A DNA stretch of 64,000 bases from Chryseobacterium sp. c4a (GTDB lineage: Bacteria; Bacteroidota; Bacteroidia; Flavobacteriales; Weeksellaceae), in NCBI RefSeq assembly GCF_009900745.1, contig NZ_WXVU01000012.1, positions 1-64,000 of the forward strand, in the 5' to 3' direction. Made by a program: the position numbers and the translations under genes. Positions 26,627-35,622 of the stretch are shown one piece after another (positions within the stretch are counted from its first letter, which is position 1; every line of letters starts with the position of its first letter). The notes below the pieces were generated by a model. The model saw only the letters and a list, made by a program, of their open reading frames with translations, made no database searches and was not told where the DNA came from.

Positions 26627-26666
26627 AAAACGGTTATTCCAATATGCTGGTGTAACCGTTTTTTTA
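26627..26666. terminator. Terminator between DUF4249 and DUF1275 genes
   Basis: The stem AACGGTTA / TAACCGTT is followed by TTTTTTTA on the plus strand, and an A-run precedes it. It probably serves both convergent genes. Confidence 0.8.
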
Positions 26667-26676
26667 TACGGGTATA

Positions 26677-27402
26677 TTATCTCAATTTTCGTTTTAGTGC
26701 ATAATATCTGTATAAAAAATTATCGTATCGGATGATCCCAAAAAGCAATCCTGCTGCCAGCAATAATGTCTTCAGGTTTATCATCTTATAAAGGAAACCT
26801 CCGATGATACATCCGGAAAAAAAACAAGCTATAACAAGTAGTTTAAGAGCTATATTCTTTTTAAGCTGTCTGTACTCACTTTCTCTTTGCTTAAAAAATA
26901 ATTTTGACAACTCTATTCCTAAATCTGTAAAAATCCCCGTGAGATGGGTAGTTCTTACTACAGACTGAGAGACTCTCGTAACCAAAGAATTCTGAGTTCC
27001 CATTGCAACCAGTAAAAGCCCTGCAATCATGAACGCTGATATTGAGATCTTCAATATTTTAATGTCTGATAAACCTACAAATCCTAATATTAAAATCTCA
27101 ATCAATAAGGGAATTAGGTGAGGTCTTAATCTTTTGTGACGGGAAGAGAGTTCAACAATAAAGCTTGAACAGAATGCACCTGTCAGAAAACAGATAATTA
27201 AAATGAGATAAACAAAGGCATTGCTGTAATTTCTAAGAAAGACCTCTTCCGAAAAGAAGGCAAAATGTCCTGTTATATTTGTAGTAAGAATTTTACTTGA
27301 TAAGACTCCTACAATATTCACTATTCCGGCGACAAAAGAGAGTGCTGATGCCAGTTTTATATTATGAAAATAAGTCCTGTTTTTCCCTATATGTCTGAAC
27401 AT
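26677..27402 (-). CDS. DUF1275 (YoaK) family membrane protein
   Basis: This 241-residue protein has six or seven hydrophobic helices. The family core is ASALSFVAGIVNIVGVLSS near the N-terminus, with GTQNSLV and TTHLTGIFTDLG in the middle. YoaK-type proteins are conserved inner-membrane proteins of unknown transport or signalling function. It is a single gene, divergent from a Crp regulator 434 bp away. Confidence 0.87.
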   Translation of the reverse strand: MFRHIGKNRTYFHNIKLASALSFVAGIVNIVGVLSSKILTTNITGHFAFFSEEVFLRNYSNAFVYLILIICFLTGAFCSSFIVELSSRHKRLRPHLIPLLIEILILGFVGLSDIKILKISISAFMIAGLLLVAMGTQNSLVTRVSQSVVRTTHLTGIFTDLGIELSKLFFKQRESEYRQLKKNIALKLLVIACFFSGCIIGGFLYKMINLKTLLLAAGLLFGIIRYDNFLYRYYALKRKLR

Positions 27403-27836
27403 ATCAATACTTTAATCTCTTCCAAAAACTATACTTAAAATATTTTGTTTTATAGGTTCAGCCAAAGGAGTATTCCACTTCAAAAAAATAATCCTTAAAA
27501 ACAACTGGATAAAATAAATAAGTAAAAAAAAATAATTTAGAAATGTCAGCAACTGCTGTGAAAAACATGTCAACTTAAATTTTTATCCAGTGCTCTTAAT
27601 ATTCTTAAAATATCATTCGGGAAAGTAATTGTTTTGAAACACCATTATCCTTTATTTATCGGGATTTACAGCTGGCTTTCACTTGTATAAGCTTCTATAA
27701 TTCCCAATTCAAAATCTATTTTATTACTTTTGTAAAATTAATTCGTTCAGGCAAGAAATCCGGTGATTTAGATCAGTTTAAAATGTGATTTAAGTTACAA
27801 ACTGAACGTTGATGCATTAGCCTTCCTATAAAAATT
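27403..27836. other. Long divergent intergenic region
   Basis: This 434-bp region is very A/T-rich and has no credible ORF. A TACTTTTG sequence near 27727-27734 could be a -7 box for the Crp-type gene. No clear operator palindrome was found. Confidence 0.35.
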
Positions 27837-28523
27837 ATGATCTCAAAATTTATTTTCAACAATCAGTATCTTTTTGATGAACTTCCTGAATATGATCAGG
27901 ATTTACTCCTCAAAGCCATGAGAACCAAAAATTATCGTAAAAATGAGGCTATATTCACGGATGGTACTAAGCCTAATGGTATTTACTATCTTAATGAGGG
28001 GAAAATAAAAAAATACAAAGTAGATAATGATGGCAGGGAACAGATCATCTATATCTACAGTTCAGGAGAGTTTTTCGGATACTCAGCTATTTTGAGCCAG
28101 GAATCATATGGAGATACCACTTCTACTCTTGAAAATTCTGTCATCTCATTTATCTCAAAAGACAGCTTTCTGGAAATTCTTAGCCAGTCTTCTGTATTTT
28201 CAAGACTTTTATTAAAATCTTTGAGCCATGAATTTAGTGTAATGGCTAACCTTATTGCAGTTTTATCTCATCGTACTGTTCGAGAGCGAGCTGCCTTAAG
28301 CTTATTGATTCTTCACGACAAATATAAATCCAACGATACTCCTGAAGATGAAGTATTGATTTCCCTTTCTCGTGTAGACCTTGCCAATATGGTAGGAACT
28401 GCCAGAGAAACACTGGCACGAATTCTCAATGATTTTAAGCAGGAAAAGCTCATCAAATCGGAAGGACGAAAACTACGAATCCTTGATTTTAAACAGTTAA
28501 TTCATATTGCTAATTTTTATTAG
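27837..28523 (+). CDS. Crp/Fnr-family transcriptional regulator
   Basis: This 228-residue protein has an N-terminal cyclic-nucleotide-binding-like beta-roll (KNEAIFTDGTKPNGIYYLNEGKI and IYSSGEFFGYSAIL). A dimer helix and a C-terminal winged helix-turn-helix follow (VDLANMVGTARETLARILNDF). No Fnr-type cysteine cluster is present. The target genes are unknown; the VOC protein gene 130 bp downstream in the same direction is a candidate. Confidence 0.9.
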   Translation: MISKFIFNNQYLFDELPEYDQDLLLKAMRTKNYRKNEAIFTDGTKPNGIYYLNEGKIKKYKVDNDGREQIIYIYSSGEFFGYSAILSQESYGDTTSTLENSVISFISKDSFLEILSQSSVFSRLLLKSLSHEFSVMANLIAVLSHRTVRERAALSLLILHDKYKSNDTPEDEVLISLSRVDLANMVGTARETLARILNDFKQEKLIKSEGRKLRILDFKQLIHIANFY

Positions 28524-28652
28524 CCATCTACGGTTTCTATGTAAGCTAATCATTTTATACAAAAATAAATTCCATTTCAAAAATCCTACTGACATCCTAT
28601 TGTCATATATCACGCTTAATTTTGTATCAAATTATTTTAAATACAAGATTAT

Positions 28653-29069
28653 ATGAAATTAATGTCATTAAGAATCATTACAAAAGACATCAAACAGTCC
28701 GTTATGTTTTATGAAAAAGCAATGGGATTAACTGCCCAATGGTATACGGAAGACTTTGCTGAACTTGCTACTCATTCTATTACCATTGCTATAGGAAGTA
28801 CTCGTACCATGAAAATGTTTGGAGGTGAGCACCTTGCTGAATCCAAAGGTCAAATAAGTACCATCATAGAATTTCTGGTAGATGATGTAGATGCTGAATA
28901 TAAAAAGATTAAAAACTTGACAGATCATATTGTACAGGAGCCCACGACCATGCCTTGGGGAAATCGTTCACTCTTGTTCTGTGATCCGGATGGAAATCTG
29001 ATTAATTTCTTCGCTCCCGTAAGCCCTGAAGCTATTCAAAAGTTTAATAAAGTGGAAACTCAGAAGTAA
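28653..29069 (+). CDS. VOC-superfamily (glyoxalase/bleomycin-resistance-like) protein
   Basis: This 138-residue protein has two beta-alpha-beta-beta-beta units. The N-terminal half is MSLRIITKDIKQSVMFYEKA and the C-terminal one FCDPDGNLINFFAP, which ends the usual VOC metal or substrate cup. Members include glyoxalases, dioxygenases and antibiotic-binding proteins. The sequence does not define the reaction. It is preceded by a Crp-type gene and followed by a strong hairpin. Confidence 0.85.
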   Translation: MKLMSLRIITKDIKQSVMFYEKAMGLTAQWYTEDFAELATHSITIAIGSTRTMKMFGGEHLAESKGQISTIIEFLVDDVDAEYKKIKNLTDHIVQEPTTMPWGNRSLLFCDPDGNLINFFAPVSPEAIQKFNKVETQK

Positions 29070-29116
29070 CAATTTTTATTTCTTTTCCATTTTTTGCTGA
29101 AAACAAAACATCATAA

Positions 29117-29146
29117 AAAAAAGGAGGCTTTACTGCCTCCCTTTTC
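29117..29146 (+). terminator. Terminator of the VOC gene
   Basis: The stem GGAGGC / GCCTCC (29123-29140), flanked by an A-run and CTTTTCTTTT, lies after the VOC gene. The rest of the 465-bp convergent gap (29070-29534) shows no ORF; AATTTACC and GGTAAATT arms near 29338 and 29395 are too far apart to call. Confidence 0.75.
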
Positions 29147-29534
29147 TTTTGTACTAAAACCGAACCTTGAATTTCTTTATGTTAATTTGTGTTTTTTTTT
29201 CTTTTTCTCATTTGTTTTTTTCAAGAAATCCACATGTAAGGCCATTCATACACTTTTGTATTAATCTCATCACTTGTTAATTCATTTTCATCACTTGCGT
29301 TTTAAATAATTATAGTTTATTATTCTTATAATTATTTCAATTTACCGGCTTTAATGAAGTGAAAAAACTAAAAAAAGCATTAGCAATTCATTTGGTAAAT
29401 TTTATACTACAAAGTAACGACATCGCAGGATAATATCATCTATAAACCCCGTAGATACATATCGGACGTGATATAGATTTTTATCGATAAAATGAATTAA
29501 ACAATGAAGAAACTCAGAATAGACCTACTGAATC

Positions 29535-30188
29535 CTATATTTTATGATGTGTTTTAATAAGATCGATAAGCTCTACAATATTTTCTATTTTTAGCTTCTC
29601 AAAGATATTTTTTTTAATCGTACTCACTGTATTTTGCTTTATATTTAAATTATTCGCAATTTCCAGATTTCCATACCCTTCTGCATACATTTCTGCAATC
29701 TGCAGTTCTCTTTTGGTTAAGCTGCTTAATGGGCTTATTACATTTGGATTGTAAATAAACTGTACTAATAAATTTCTTGTAAGATCAGAGAAATATTCTC
29801 CTTTTTGGATAAAGCTCAAAATAGCTTCTCTCACTTCTTCCTCCTCACTCAGTTTGCTCAGATACCCATTGGCTCCGGCTTTTATAAATTTTAGTGCATA
29901 CAAATCTTCTTCAAGCCCCGTGAAAATAAGGATCTTGATATCAGGATTTGCAGTTTTCATTTGTGGTAAAACATGCAGACTGTTTCCTTCGGGAAAATGT
30001 GCATCAATAATGGCCATTTCAATTCCCCTTGTTTCTATCAGTTCTACTGCTTGTTGTAAAGATGAAGAATGATAGACTTTAGCATTGGGAGCAATATCAC
30101 TAATAACAATCTCCATTCCTTGTCTTACAATACTGTGGTCATCGGCTAAAAGGAATACAATTTCCCTGTTTTCAATTGGCATTTCCAT
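29535..30188 (-). CDS. NarL/LuxR-type response regulator
   Basis: This 217-residue protein has a receiver domain (residues about 9-125: acidic pair in LADDHS, phosphoacceptor Asp62 in IIDAHFPEG, conserved Thr in IFTG, Lys in YLSKLS). A LuxR-type helix-turn-helix follows (about residues 148-215, LTKRELQIAEMYAEGYGNLE then NTVSTIKKNIFEKL). It is the partner of the histidine kinase: the kinase stop and this ATG share one base (TAATG), so translation is coupled. Confidence 0.93.
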   Translation of the reverse strand: MEMPIENREIVFLLADDHSIVRQGMEIVISDIAPNAKVYHSSSLQQAVELIETRGIEMAIIDAHFPEGNSLHVLPQMKTANPDIKILIFTGLEEDLYALKFIKAGANGYLSKLSEEEEVREAILSFIQKGEYFSDLTRNLLVQFIYNPNVISPLSSLTKRELQIAEMYAEGYGNLEIANNLNIKQNTVSTIKKNIFEKLKIENIVELIDLIKTHHKI

Positions 30189-31903
30189 TATTTATTATTG
30201 ATATTTAAATTGATTCTGAATGTCACCTGTGTTCCTTTATGCAACTTACTGGAAACTGATATTTCGCCATCAAAAAGCTCTACAATTTCTTTAACAAGAT
30301 TCAGTCCTAATCCTACTCCAAGGTTATCTACTTCATCTGAAACAGTTCCCTGATAGTAAGGATCAAAGATCTTTTTCAAATCAGACTCGGAAATTCCTAC
30401 TCCGGTGTCTGCTACTGTTGTGATCAATGTAATCTTATCAGTACCTAGAGGTTCTGTTGTCATCGCAAGATCCACTTTCCCGTTTTCGGTATATTTATTT
30501 GCATTCCCAAGAATATTCATAAAGATCTGATTGATTCTGATATTATCAGAGAACACCTCTACTCCTTCAGGAATTCTGTCCGTTACTGCAAATTTATTAT
30601 TTCTAGTCTCCAGATAAGGAGAAATTACTTTTACAATAGAACCGATCTCGTCTTTAAGGTTAAAAACAGATTGTATAAGTTTTTTCTCGGCATCCTGGTT
30701 CTTGGTATATTCCAAAATCTGGTTAGACTGCAAAAGCAAAGTACTATTGGTAAATTTAATTGATTTCAGATAATCTTTTATAGTTTCATCTCCTGTTGTT
30801 CTGTAAATCTTGTCAATAAAAATATTAACGATTTTCAATGGAGATCTTAAATCGTGGCTCAACATTCCCAATATTCGGTTCTTGAAATTCAGGTTGTTTT
30901 TGATCTCTTTATTGGCTGCATCAAGTTTTCTTTCATAAATGAAGGCAACTCTTGTAAAATACATGATCAGAATGGATACGATAAACATTAAAATCATCAA
31001 TCCAAGTACCAGATATCTTCTGATCTTATTGTTATCAGAACTTTGTTTAGTATATTCTTTTTCAAGTTCGGTTTTGAAATCTTTAATGGCATTTTCATAC
31101 ACATCAATCAGTCCGTTACTATACACTAATAGTTTACTGAAATTACTGTAAAACTGCATATTCTCACGCTGATTTTTTACAGCAAACTGTTGCGCTTTCT
31201 TTACTTCGGCAGCATAATGTTTATCCATCGACTTTAAAGCCTTATCCATTTCATCCTTTACGTTAGAAATGTCTATGGTTTTATGATTCGTTAAAGTAAT
31301 GACTGTACTTTCCTTCTGAACATTTACCTTCCCTGTTATGGCATCTTTTAAACGTCCCATAAACCCTTTTTTCTTGATGGTATCAGCATAGGTGTGCGTC
31401 TGTACGCTTAAATTCTCAAAGTCGTTCTTATATTTTGCAGGCTCGTACTGCTTATCCTCTATTTTTGTAGGAGGCTTCAAAGAGGTTTCGTATACAGAAT
31501 CAATAAGCGATTTCAGCTTAGTGACCTTCATGGTATCCATTTTTTTCTGAGCCAGACTTTTTTTCAGCCTTGGGCTTGTATTTTCATACTCCCCGATCTT
31601 ATCAAAATTCTTTTTAAGTTTTCTTAATGATTCGAAATAAAGCTGCAGATCTTTATTATCCTGGCTCACCATGTATCTTTGGAGATGCTCTTGTGCATCC
31701 AGAAAATCCTTTCTTGAATTATCTGTAAGACCACCCAAAGCTCTGCTCTCTTCCAGCTGAGTCTTTATAAACTGCAGTTTTTTCTCATTTACAAACTCAT
31801 TGTAAAAGAATACACCTATAATAACCTGTATCAATAAGATACACAGAATCAATGAGTAATGAACAACCTTTCTCAATTTGAAATTTAAGAATTTATATTT
31901 CAT
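30188..31903 (-). CDS. Membrane sensor histidine kinase
   Basis: This 571-residue protein has two membrane helices (about residues 16-34 and 297-318) around a long, mostly helical periplasmic sensor. The H-box is GMLSHDLRSPLK with phosphoacceptor His350. The ATPase domain carries an N-box (NILGNANKYTENG), G1 (DTGVGIS), an F-box (IFDPYYQG) and G2 (GVGLGLNLVKEI). It would phosphorylate the response regulator encoded directly downstream. The signal is unknown; the coiled-coil-rich periplasmic part suggests protein or envelope-state sensing, which is inference. Confidence 0.93.
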   Translation of the reverse strand: MKYKFLNFKLRKVVHYSLILCILLIQVIIGVFFYNEFVNEKKLQFIKTQLEESRALGGLTDNSRKDFLDAQEHLQRYMVSQDNKDLQLYFESLRKLKKNFDKIGEYENTSPRLKKSLAQKKMDTMKVTKLKSLIDSVYETSLKPPTKIEDKQYEPAKYKNDFENLSVQTHTYADTIKKKGFMGRLKDAITGKVNVQKESTVITLTNHKTIDISNVKDEMDKALKSMDKHYAAEVKKAQQFAVKNQRENMQFYSNFSKLLVYSNGLIDVYENAIKDFKTELEKEYTKQSSDNNKIRRYLVLGLMILMFIVSILIMYFTRVAFIYERKLDAANKEIKNNLNFKNRILGMLSHDLRSPLKIVNIFIDKIYRTTGDETIKDYLKSIKFTNSTLLLQSNQILEYTKNQDAEKKLIQSVFNLKDEIGSIVKVISPYLETRNNKFAVTDRIPEGVEVFSDNIRINQIFMNILGNANKYTENGKVDLAMTTEPLGTDKITLITTVADTGVGISESDLKKIFDPYYQGTVSDEVDNLGVGLGLNLVKEIVELFDGEISVSSKLHKGTQVTFRINLNINNK

Positions 31904-32267
31904 ATCTACTGCCAGCTAAATTAACCCTCTATTTTTCTAAGTCTCTTTTATTAGTTTTAAACAATATAATATTATTAATAAAAATTTAATAATGTCAAAA
32001 TATCATTCAATTTACAAAGTTAATTTAATTTTTGTCTATATAATAATATAAAATAAATGATAAAACAAGGTAAATAAGATCCTATTTTATATCAAAAAGC
32101 CTATAAAACCTCAGTTTTTCATTAATGTAAATCTATTTTTTTAGAATACATGTAAAAAAAAGACTCTGTTCAAAATATTTTCAAATATGATTTTTTAGGG
32201 ATTGGGACATTCAATTATCGGACAACATTATTATGATTAGTACTAAATATTGAATCTCTCCGCCCAG
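31904..32267. other. Intergenic region upstream of the kinase
   Basis: This is a strongly A/T-rich stretch of 364 bp between the kinase start and the decayed LytTR regulator. It must contain the kinase promoter, but no unambiguous TTG/TAnnTTTG pair could be identified by eye. No ORF is present. Confidence 0.35.
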
Positions 32268-32627
32268 CTACTCTTCAATCCACACACAAAAAGCCGCAAT
32301 ACTCCATTAGATTGTAATCGATTGATTTTTAAATCCTTTCAACTGAAGAGCCAGTGTATTTTTATTATAGCTCTTTTATTCTTTCCACATGCTTCTTTTG
32401 TACAAGTTCACTTCGGGCTGATCCTAAAAAAATCTGAAGGGGCAAAGAAGTACTTCTAACTTCCATGTAAATTCATTAAACAAATGTTTCTTACCTGAAA
32501 TATCAACGGCCAAGATAATGTCCTCGTCCGCCGAAAAAAATGTGATATTTTCTGTATTTAAAAAGTAACTCCCCTGATGTAAGATAATGGCAAAGCGTTT
32601 TTTTATAGTTTTTCTCCGGCTTATCAT
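32268..32627 (-). pseudogene. Decayed LytTR-family DNA-binding domain
   Basis: Three frames on the minus strand together spell a LytTR domain. The first part (KKRFAIILHQGSYFLNTENI, then ITFFSADEDIILAVDISGKK) is in one frame. It is followed after a shift by ARSELVQKKHVERIK, then after another by SYNKNTLALQLKGFKNQSIT, a stop, and FCVWIEE. These match the order of LytTR response-regulator output domains (RFF-R-NRS-E motif, then C-terminal strands). No receiver domain remains upstream. At least two frameshifts and an internal stop make it non-functional. Confidence 0.72.
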
Positions 32628-32708
32628 TCAAAACTATTATAACAGGAATGCTTTATTCAAGGGAAAATCAAGGAATTTAGAGAATAAATGACACGCAAAG
32701 TAAATACA

Positions 32709-32742
32709 AAAAAGCTCTGACTTATCTTCATAAATCAGAGCT
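32709..32742 (-). terminator. Terminator of the secreted-protein gene
   Basis: The 8-bp stem AGCTCTGA / TCAGAGCT is followed by TTTTTT on the minus strand, 22 bp past the stop of the gene at 32764. Confidence 0.8.
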
Positions 32743-32763
32743 CTATATTGTGATATGATAATA

Positions 32764-33348
32764 TTATAAACTAACGTTATCTAAAAACTTTTTTAAGTCT
32801 TCAAGAGAGATGTTGGTTCCGGAAGCTACTACTCCATACCTGTTTCCTTCCAGATACTGAATGCTTGTCATTTTATCATTTTCGTACATACTATGATCAA
32901 AATAAACCAGCCATCCTTTATAGCTTTTGATATTGGTTTTATCTTCCGGCTCTTCCACTGCCTTTAATTCCAGATAGCTTAGAAGGTTTCCTTTTACCGA
33001 CTCAGCTCCGGCTCCGGCTCCATCTGTTACCATTAAATAAACATTTTGAGTTCCTTTAGTATAGTTTGCTGTAGCATACGACCCTGTTTCTTTATCTTCA
33101 AAAGCAGTCACTTCTGTAAGCTTAAAACCATTGATCTCTTTTTTAAATTTAGCTTTAAAGTCATTAGAACTGATTGGTTTTAGTTTCTTTAGCTCTTTAG
33201 CCAGATTCTCCACTTTTAAGGAATCAGAATTGTCTTGTATATATTCTGCAGCTGTTGCCAAAGGCTGATTCGCTAGAGCAACATGAGATCCCAAAGTGAA
33301 TGTTAATCCAATACTTAAAATACCTGCTCCCAGATAAGATAATTTCAT
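32764..33348 (-). CDS. Hypothetical exported protein
   Basis: This 194-residue protein has a signal peptide (about residues 1-26, ending VALANQ). The mature part contains a small alpha/beta domain with KEINGFKLTEVTAFEDKETG and a Gly/Ala-rich turn (MVTDGAGAGAESVKG). The periplasm is the likely location. It resembles small flavobacterial exported proteins without known function. It stands alone upstream of tRNA-Ser on the opposite strand. Confidence 0.7.
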   Translation of the reverse strand: MKLSYLGAGILSIGLTFTLGSHVALANQPLATAAEYIQDNSDSLKVENLAKELKKLKPISSNDFKAKFKKEINGFKLTEVTAFEDKETGSYATANYTKGTQNVYLMVTDGAGAGAESVKGNLLSYLELKAVEEPEDKTNIKSYKGWLVYFDHSMYENDKMTSIQYLEGNRYGVVASGTNISLEDLKKFLDNVSL

Positions 33349-33588
33349 AAATAATTAATTTTTTTAGTCCGACAAGGATTGCAAAAAATACACCAAATCA
33401 AGAATTCAGAGAGTAATTTGTTTTTTTACTTCAATTTCTTTCGAAAAACACAGCTTATTTTCTTTTAAAAACAGGATTAACAGGAGAAAAGCAGAATACT
33501 TTTACCCATTTTAGAGAAACTAATAAAAATAATCAATCTGATTTTTAACCGATTATTAAGTTTTGTTAAAATTTATATTGAAAAAGTT

Positions 33589-33618
33589 TTGCAGAAATTA
33601 AAATTCGTTCTATATTTG
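33589..33618 (+). promoter_or_regulatory. tRNA-Ser promoter
   Basis: TTG (33589-33591), a 19-nt spacer and TATATTTG (33611-33618) form a textbook Bacteroidota promoter 34 nt before the tRNA start. Confidence 0.8.
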
Positions 33619-33652
33619 CACCACTGAAAACAACGATATAATCGGAGTTTAA

Positions 33653-33737
33653 GGAGAGTTGGCAGAGTGGTCGATTGCGGCAGTCTTGAAAACTGTTGAC
33701 TGTAACAGGTCCGGGGGTTCGAATCCCTCACTCTCCG
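33653..33737 (+). tRNA. tRNA-Ser (anticodon UGA), integration target
   Basis: This 85-nt class II tRNA has acceptor stem GGAGAGT / ACTCTCC, an anticodon loop CTTGAAA with anticodon TGA, a long variable arm, T loop TTCGAAT and discriminator G. The last 22 bases are part of the 24-bp repeat that recurs at 63148-63171, so the integrated element kept this gene whole. Confidence 0.96.
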
Positions 33738-33739
33738 CA
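33716..33739 (+). repeat. attL: tRNA-Ser 3' end repeat
   Basis: This 24-bp sequence, starting GGTTCGAATC and ending CACTCTCCGCA, is repeated exactly at 63148-63171. The flanks differ outside it on both sides. It covers the T arm and acceptor end of tRNA-Ser, the usual crossover place for tyrosine integrases. Confidence 0.92.
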
Positions 33740-33783
33740 AGATGCGAAAACGAAAGTTTTCAAAAAGCATAAAAAAATGGTTA

Positions 33784-33819
33784 AAACCTGCAAAATCAAT
33801 GATTTGCAGGTTTTTTTTA
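33784..33819 (+). terminator. Element-borne terminator behind tRNA-Ser
   Basis: The 10-bp stem AACCTGCAAA / TTTGCAGGTT is followed by a T-run, 45 nt after the tRNA. Since the original terminator now lies past attR, this one replaces it. Confidence 0.85.
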
Positions 33820-33861
33820 TTTGTAGCAATCGCTAAACTTTTTAAAAACACTCATAATTTT

Positions 33862-33917
33862 TGTGGCAAAATCATGGCAATTTTCAAAAAATCAAAAATT
33901 GCCACAAAATTGCCACA
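33862..33917. promoter_or_regulatory. Putative integrase arm-type sites, left end
   Basis: TGTGGCAA at 33862-33869, a weaker TGGCAA at 33875-33880, and two inverted copies TTGCCACA at 33899-33906 and 33910-33917 lie between attL and the integrase gene. The same motif occurs near attR (63078-63096). Spacing and clustering suit integrase or excisionase binding. Confidence 0.6.
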
Positions 33918-34018
33918 AATAAAATCATAAAAATCTGATTTACAACAAGTAAATTAGATTAACAACTTGATTACTTTAAGCTTTAGTTCGACATTAATAA
34001 CTCTTAAAATGTGTAATT

Positions 34019-35401
34019 ATGTTAGAGCAAAGTTATGGACTCTCCTACTTCTTAAAGAGTTCGAAAAACCAAAGTACGACAGACCGCTACGTTTATATTA
34101 GGATAACCGTAGATGGAATTCCTAAAGAAACCTCTACTAAAAGACAATGGGATTCTACCAGATGGAACCAGAAGACGGAAAAAGCAATTGGCACTAAGGA
34201 GGACGCCAGAGCACTTAATTCTTTCCTGGAGACACTGACCAATAAGATCAATAATTTTAAGACCGAACTTTTAAACAGTGATACTCCTATATCCTCTGTT
34301 GACCTTATTAATTTTGTCAGTGGCAATTACAAGAAAAGAAATACGGTGCTTGAAGAATTTCAGGAGCACAATGATGAGATCGAGAGCCTGATTGAATCAG
34401 GAGAATACTCCAAAGGTACACATGATAGATATATTACTGCCCGAGCACATGTTAAACAGTTTATCGAGTACAAATACAAAAAAAGTGATCTGTCATTTGG
34501 CGCACTAAATTACTCTTTTGTTAAAGATTACGATCTATTTCTGAAAACTGTCAGAAAATGTTCCAATAATACCTCGCTTAAGTACATCAGCAATTTTAAG
34601 AAAATAGTTTTGCGTGCAGTGGCTAAAGAGTATATCCCCAAAGATCCATTTAAGTTGTTTACAGGAAAAAAAACAAAAATCAAAAAGAAACCACTTACTA
34701 GGGCAGAGCTAAAACGTTTAGAAAGTAAAACCTTTACATCAAAGCGGCTGGAAGTTGTCAGGGATATATTTGTTTTTCAATGTTATACAGGACTCTCATA
34801 TATTGACGCCTACCAATTGACATGGGATTATATTAAAGAAGGAGACGATGGATGTATGTGGATAATGTCAAACCGACAAAAATCCAAATCAAACACTGAT
34901 ATTCCGCTCCTACCCAAAGCCATGGAAATCATAGCAAAATACTCCAATGATCCTATCTGCATCCAAAAAGGCACAGTATTACCGGCACGTTCCAACCAAA
35001 AAATGAACGAATACCTAAAAGAAATTGCTACGCTATGCGAAATCAATGATACATTAAGTACACATAAGGCCCGTCGTACATTCGCCAGTACTGTAACCTT
35101 GAACAATGGGGTATCCATCCATGTTGTCAAAGAGATGCTAGGGCATTATTCTGTTAAACAGACAGAAGAATATGCTATTACTGAACAGGCAACTATTAGT
35201 CGGGAAATGGAAATATTGAAGGGCAAATTAAGCAATAATTCCAGTTTGGAAAATATTGATACTAAATCGATTCTTACCCAGCTACAGCAGGAGCTTGAAC
35301 AACTGAAGAATTTTGGAAAGGAATCAGATAACGATTCATTTTTACTTAGATGTATGGCATTCGATGCAATGTTAAATAAAGCAAAGCTAACAATGAGCTA
35401 A
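34019..35401 (+). CDS. Tyrosine integrase of the element
   Basis: This 460-residue recombinase has an N-terminal arm-binding part, a SAM-like core-binding domain (about residues 110-215) and a catalytic domain (about 225-400). Catalytic residues visible are the Lys segment around 288-290, His349 and Arg352 in THKARRTFA, His376 in LGHYS and the nucleophile Tyr385 in TEEYA. At the place of the first catalytic Arg the motif is TGLSYID with Ser260, the same substitution known for IntDOT of CTnDOT. It inserts and excises the element at tRNA-Ser. It lies 280 bp from attL and is followed by a terminator. Confidence 0.95.
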   Translation: MLEQSYGLSYFLKSSKNQSTTDRYVYIRITVDGIPKETSTKRQWDSTRWNQKTEKAIGTKEDARALNSFLETLTNKINNFKTELLNSDTPISSVDLINFVSGNYKKRNTVLEEFQEHNDEIESLIESGEYSKGTHDRYITARAHVKQFIEYKYKKSDLSFGALNYSFVKDYDLFLKTVRKCSNNTSLKYISNFKKIVLRAVAKEYIPKDPFKLFTGKKTKIKKKPLTRAELKRLESKTFTSKRLEVVRDIFVFQCYTGLSYIDAYQLTWDYIKEGDDGCMWIMSNRQKSKSNTDIPLLPKAMEIIAKYSNDPICIQKGTVLPARSNQKMNEYLKEIATLCEINDTLSTHKARRTFASTVTLNNGVSIHVVKEMLGHYSVKQTEEYAITEQATISREMEILKGKLSNNSSLENIDTKSILTQLQQELEQLKNFGKESDNDSFLLRCMAFDAMLNKAKLTMS

Positions 35402-35416
35402 ACTATTAAAACAAAT

Positions 35417-35450
35417 AGAGTGTCAACAAGTTATATTGACACTCTATTTT
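35417..35450 (+). terminator. Integrase terminator
   Basis: The 10-bp stem AGAGTGTCAA / TTGACACTCT with a 9-nt loop is followed by ATTTTTG. Confidence 0.85.
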
Positions 35451-35455
35451 TGTTA

Positions 35456-35622
35456 TCATCTGAAATAGATATCCTGTAGTTCCACAATACTGCGATAACC
35501 AGGATGATACGAGGGTTTATATTTTATATACCCAAAATCCTGCAACTGCTTAAAATACTTGTGATAAGTGGGAATAGTATCTATATGGGACATGGTCATC
35601 AGCATACTTCTACTGACACGAA
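35456..35622 (-). pseudogene. C-terminal scrap of an element HTH/replication-type protein
   Basis: The minus-strand frame ending at 35456 reads IIRVSRSMLMTMSH, then TYHKYFKQLQDFGYIKY and KPSYHPGYRSIVEL. This winged-helix ending is common in small proteins near integrases of Bacteroidota elements. The N-terminal part is missing. Upstream the frame runs straight into the broken traN sequence, so a deletion joined the two. It is probably not expressed as a useful protein, although an ATG at 35605 would give 49 residues. Confidence 0.6.

Noticed and set aside
33742..33930. 62-codon frame between tRNA-Ser and the integrase
   Set aside because: It runs through the terminator and the putative integrase-binding repeats and has no protein-like features.
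34828..35130. 100-codon minus-strand frame inside the integrase
   Set aside because: It is a shadow of a clearly functional integrase reading frame.
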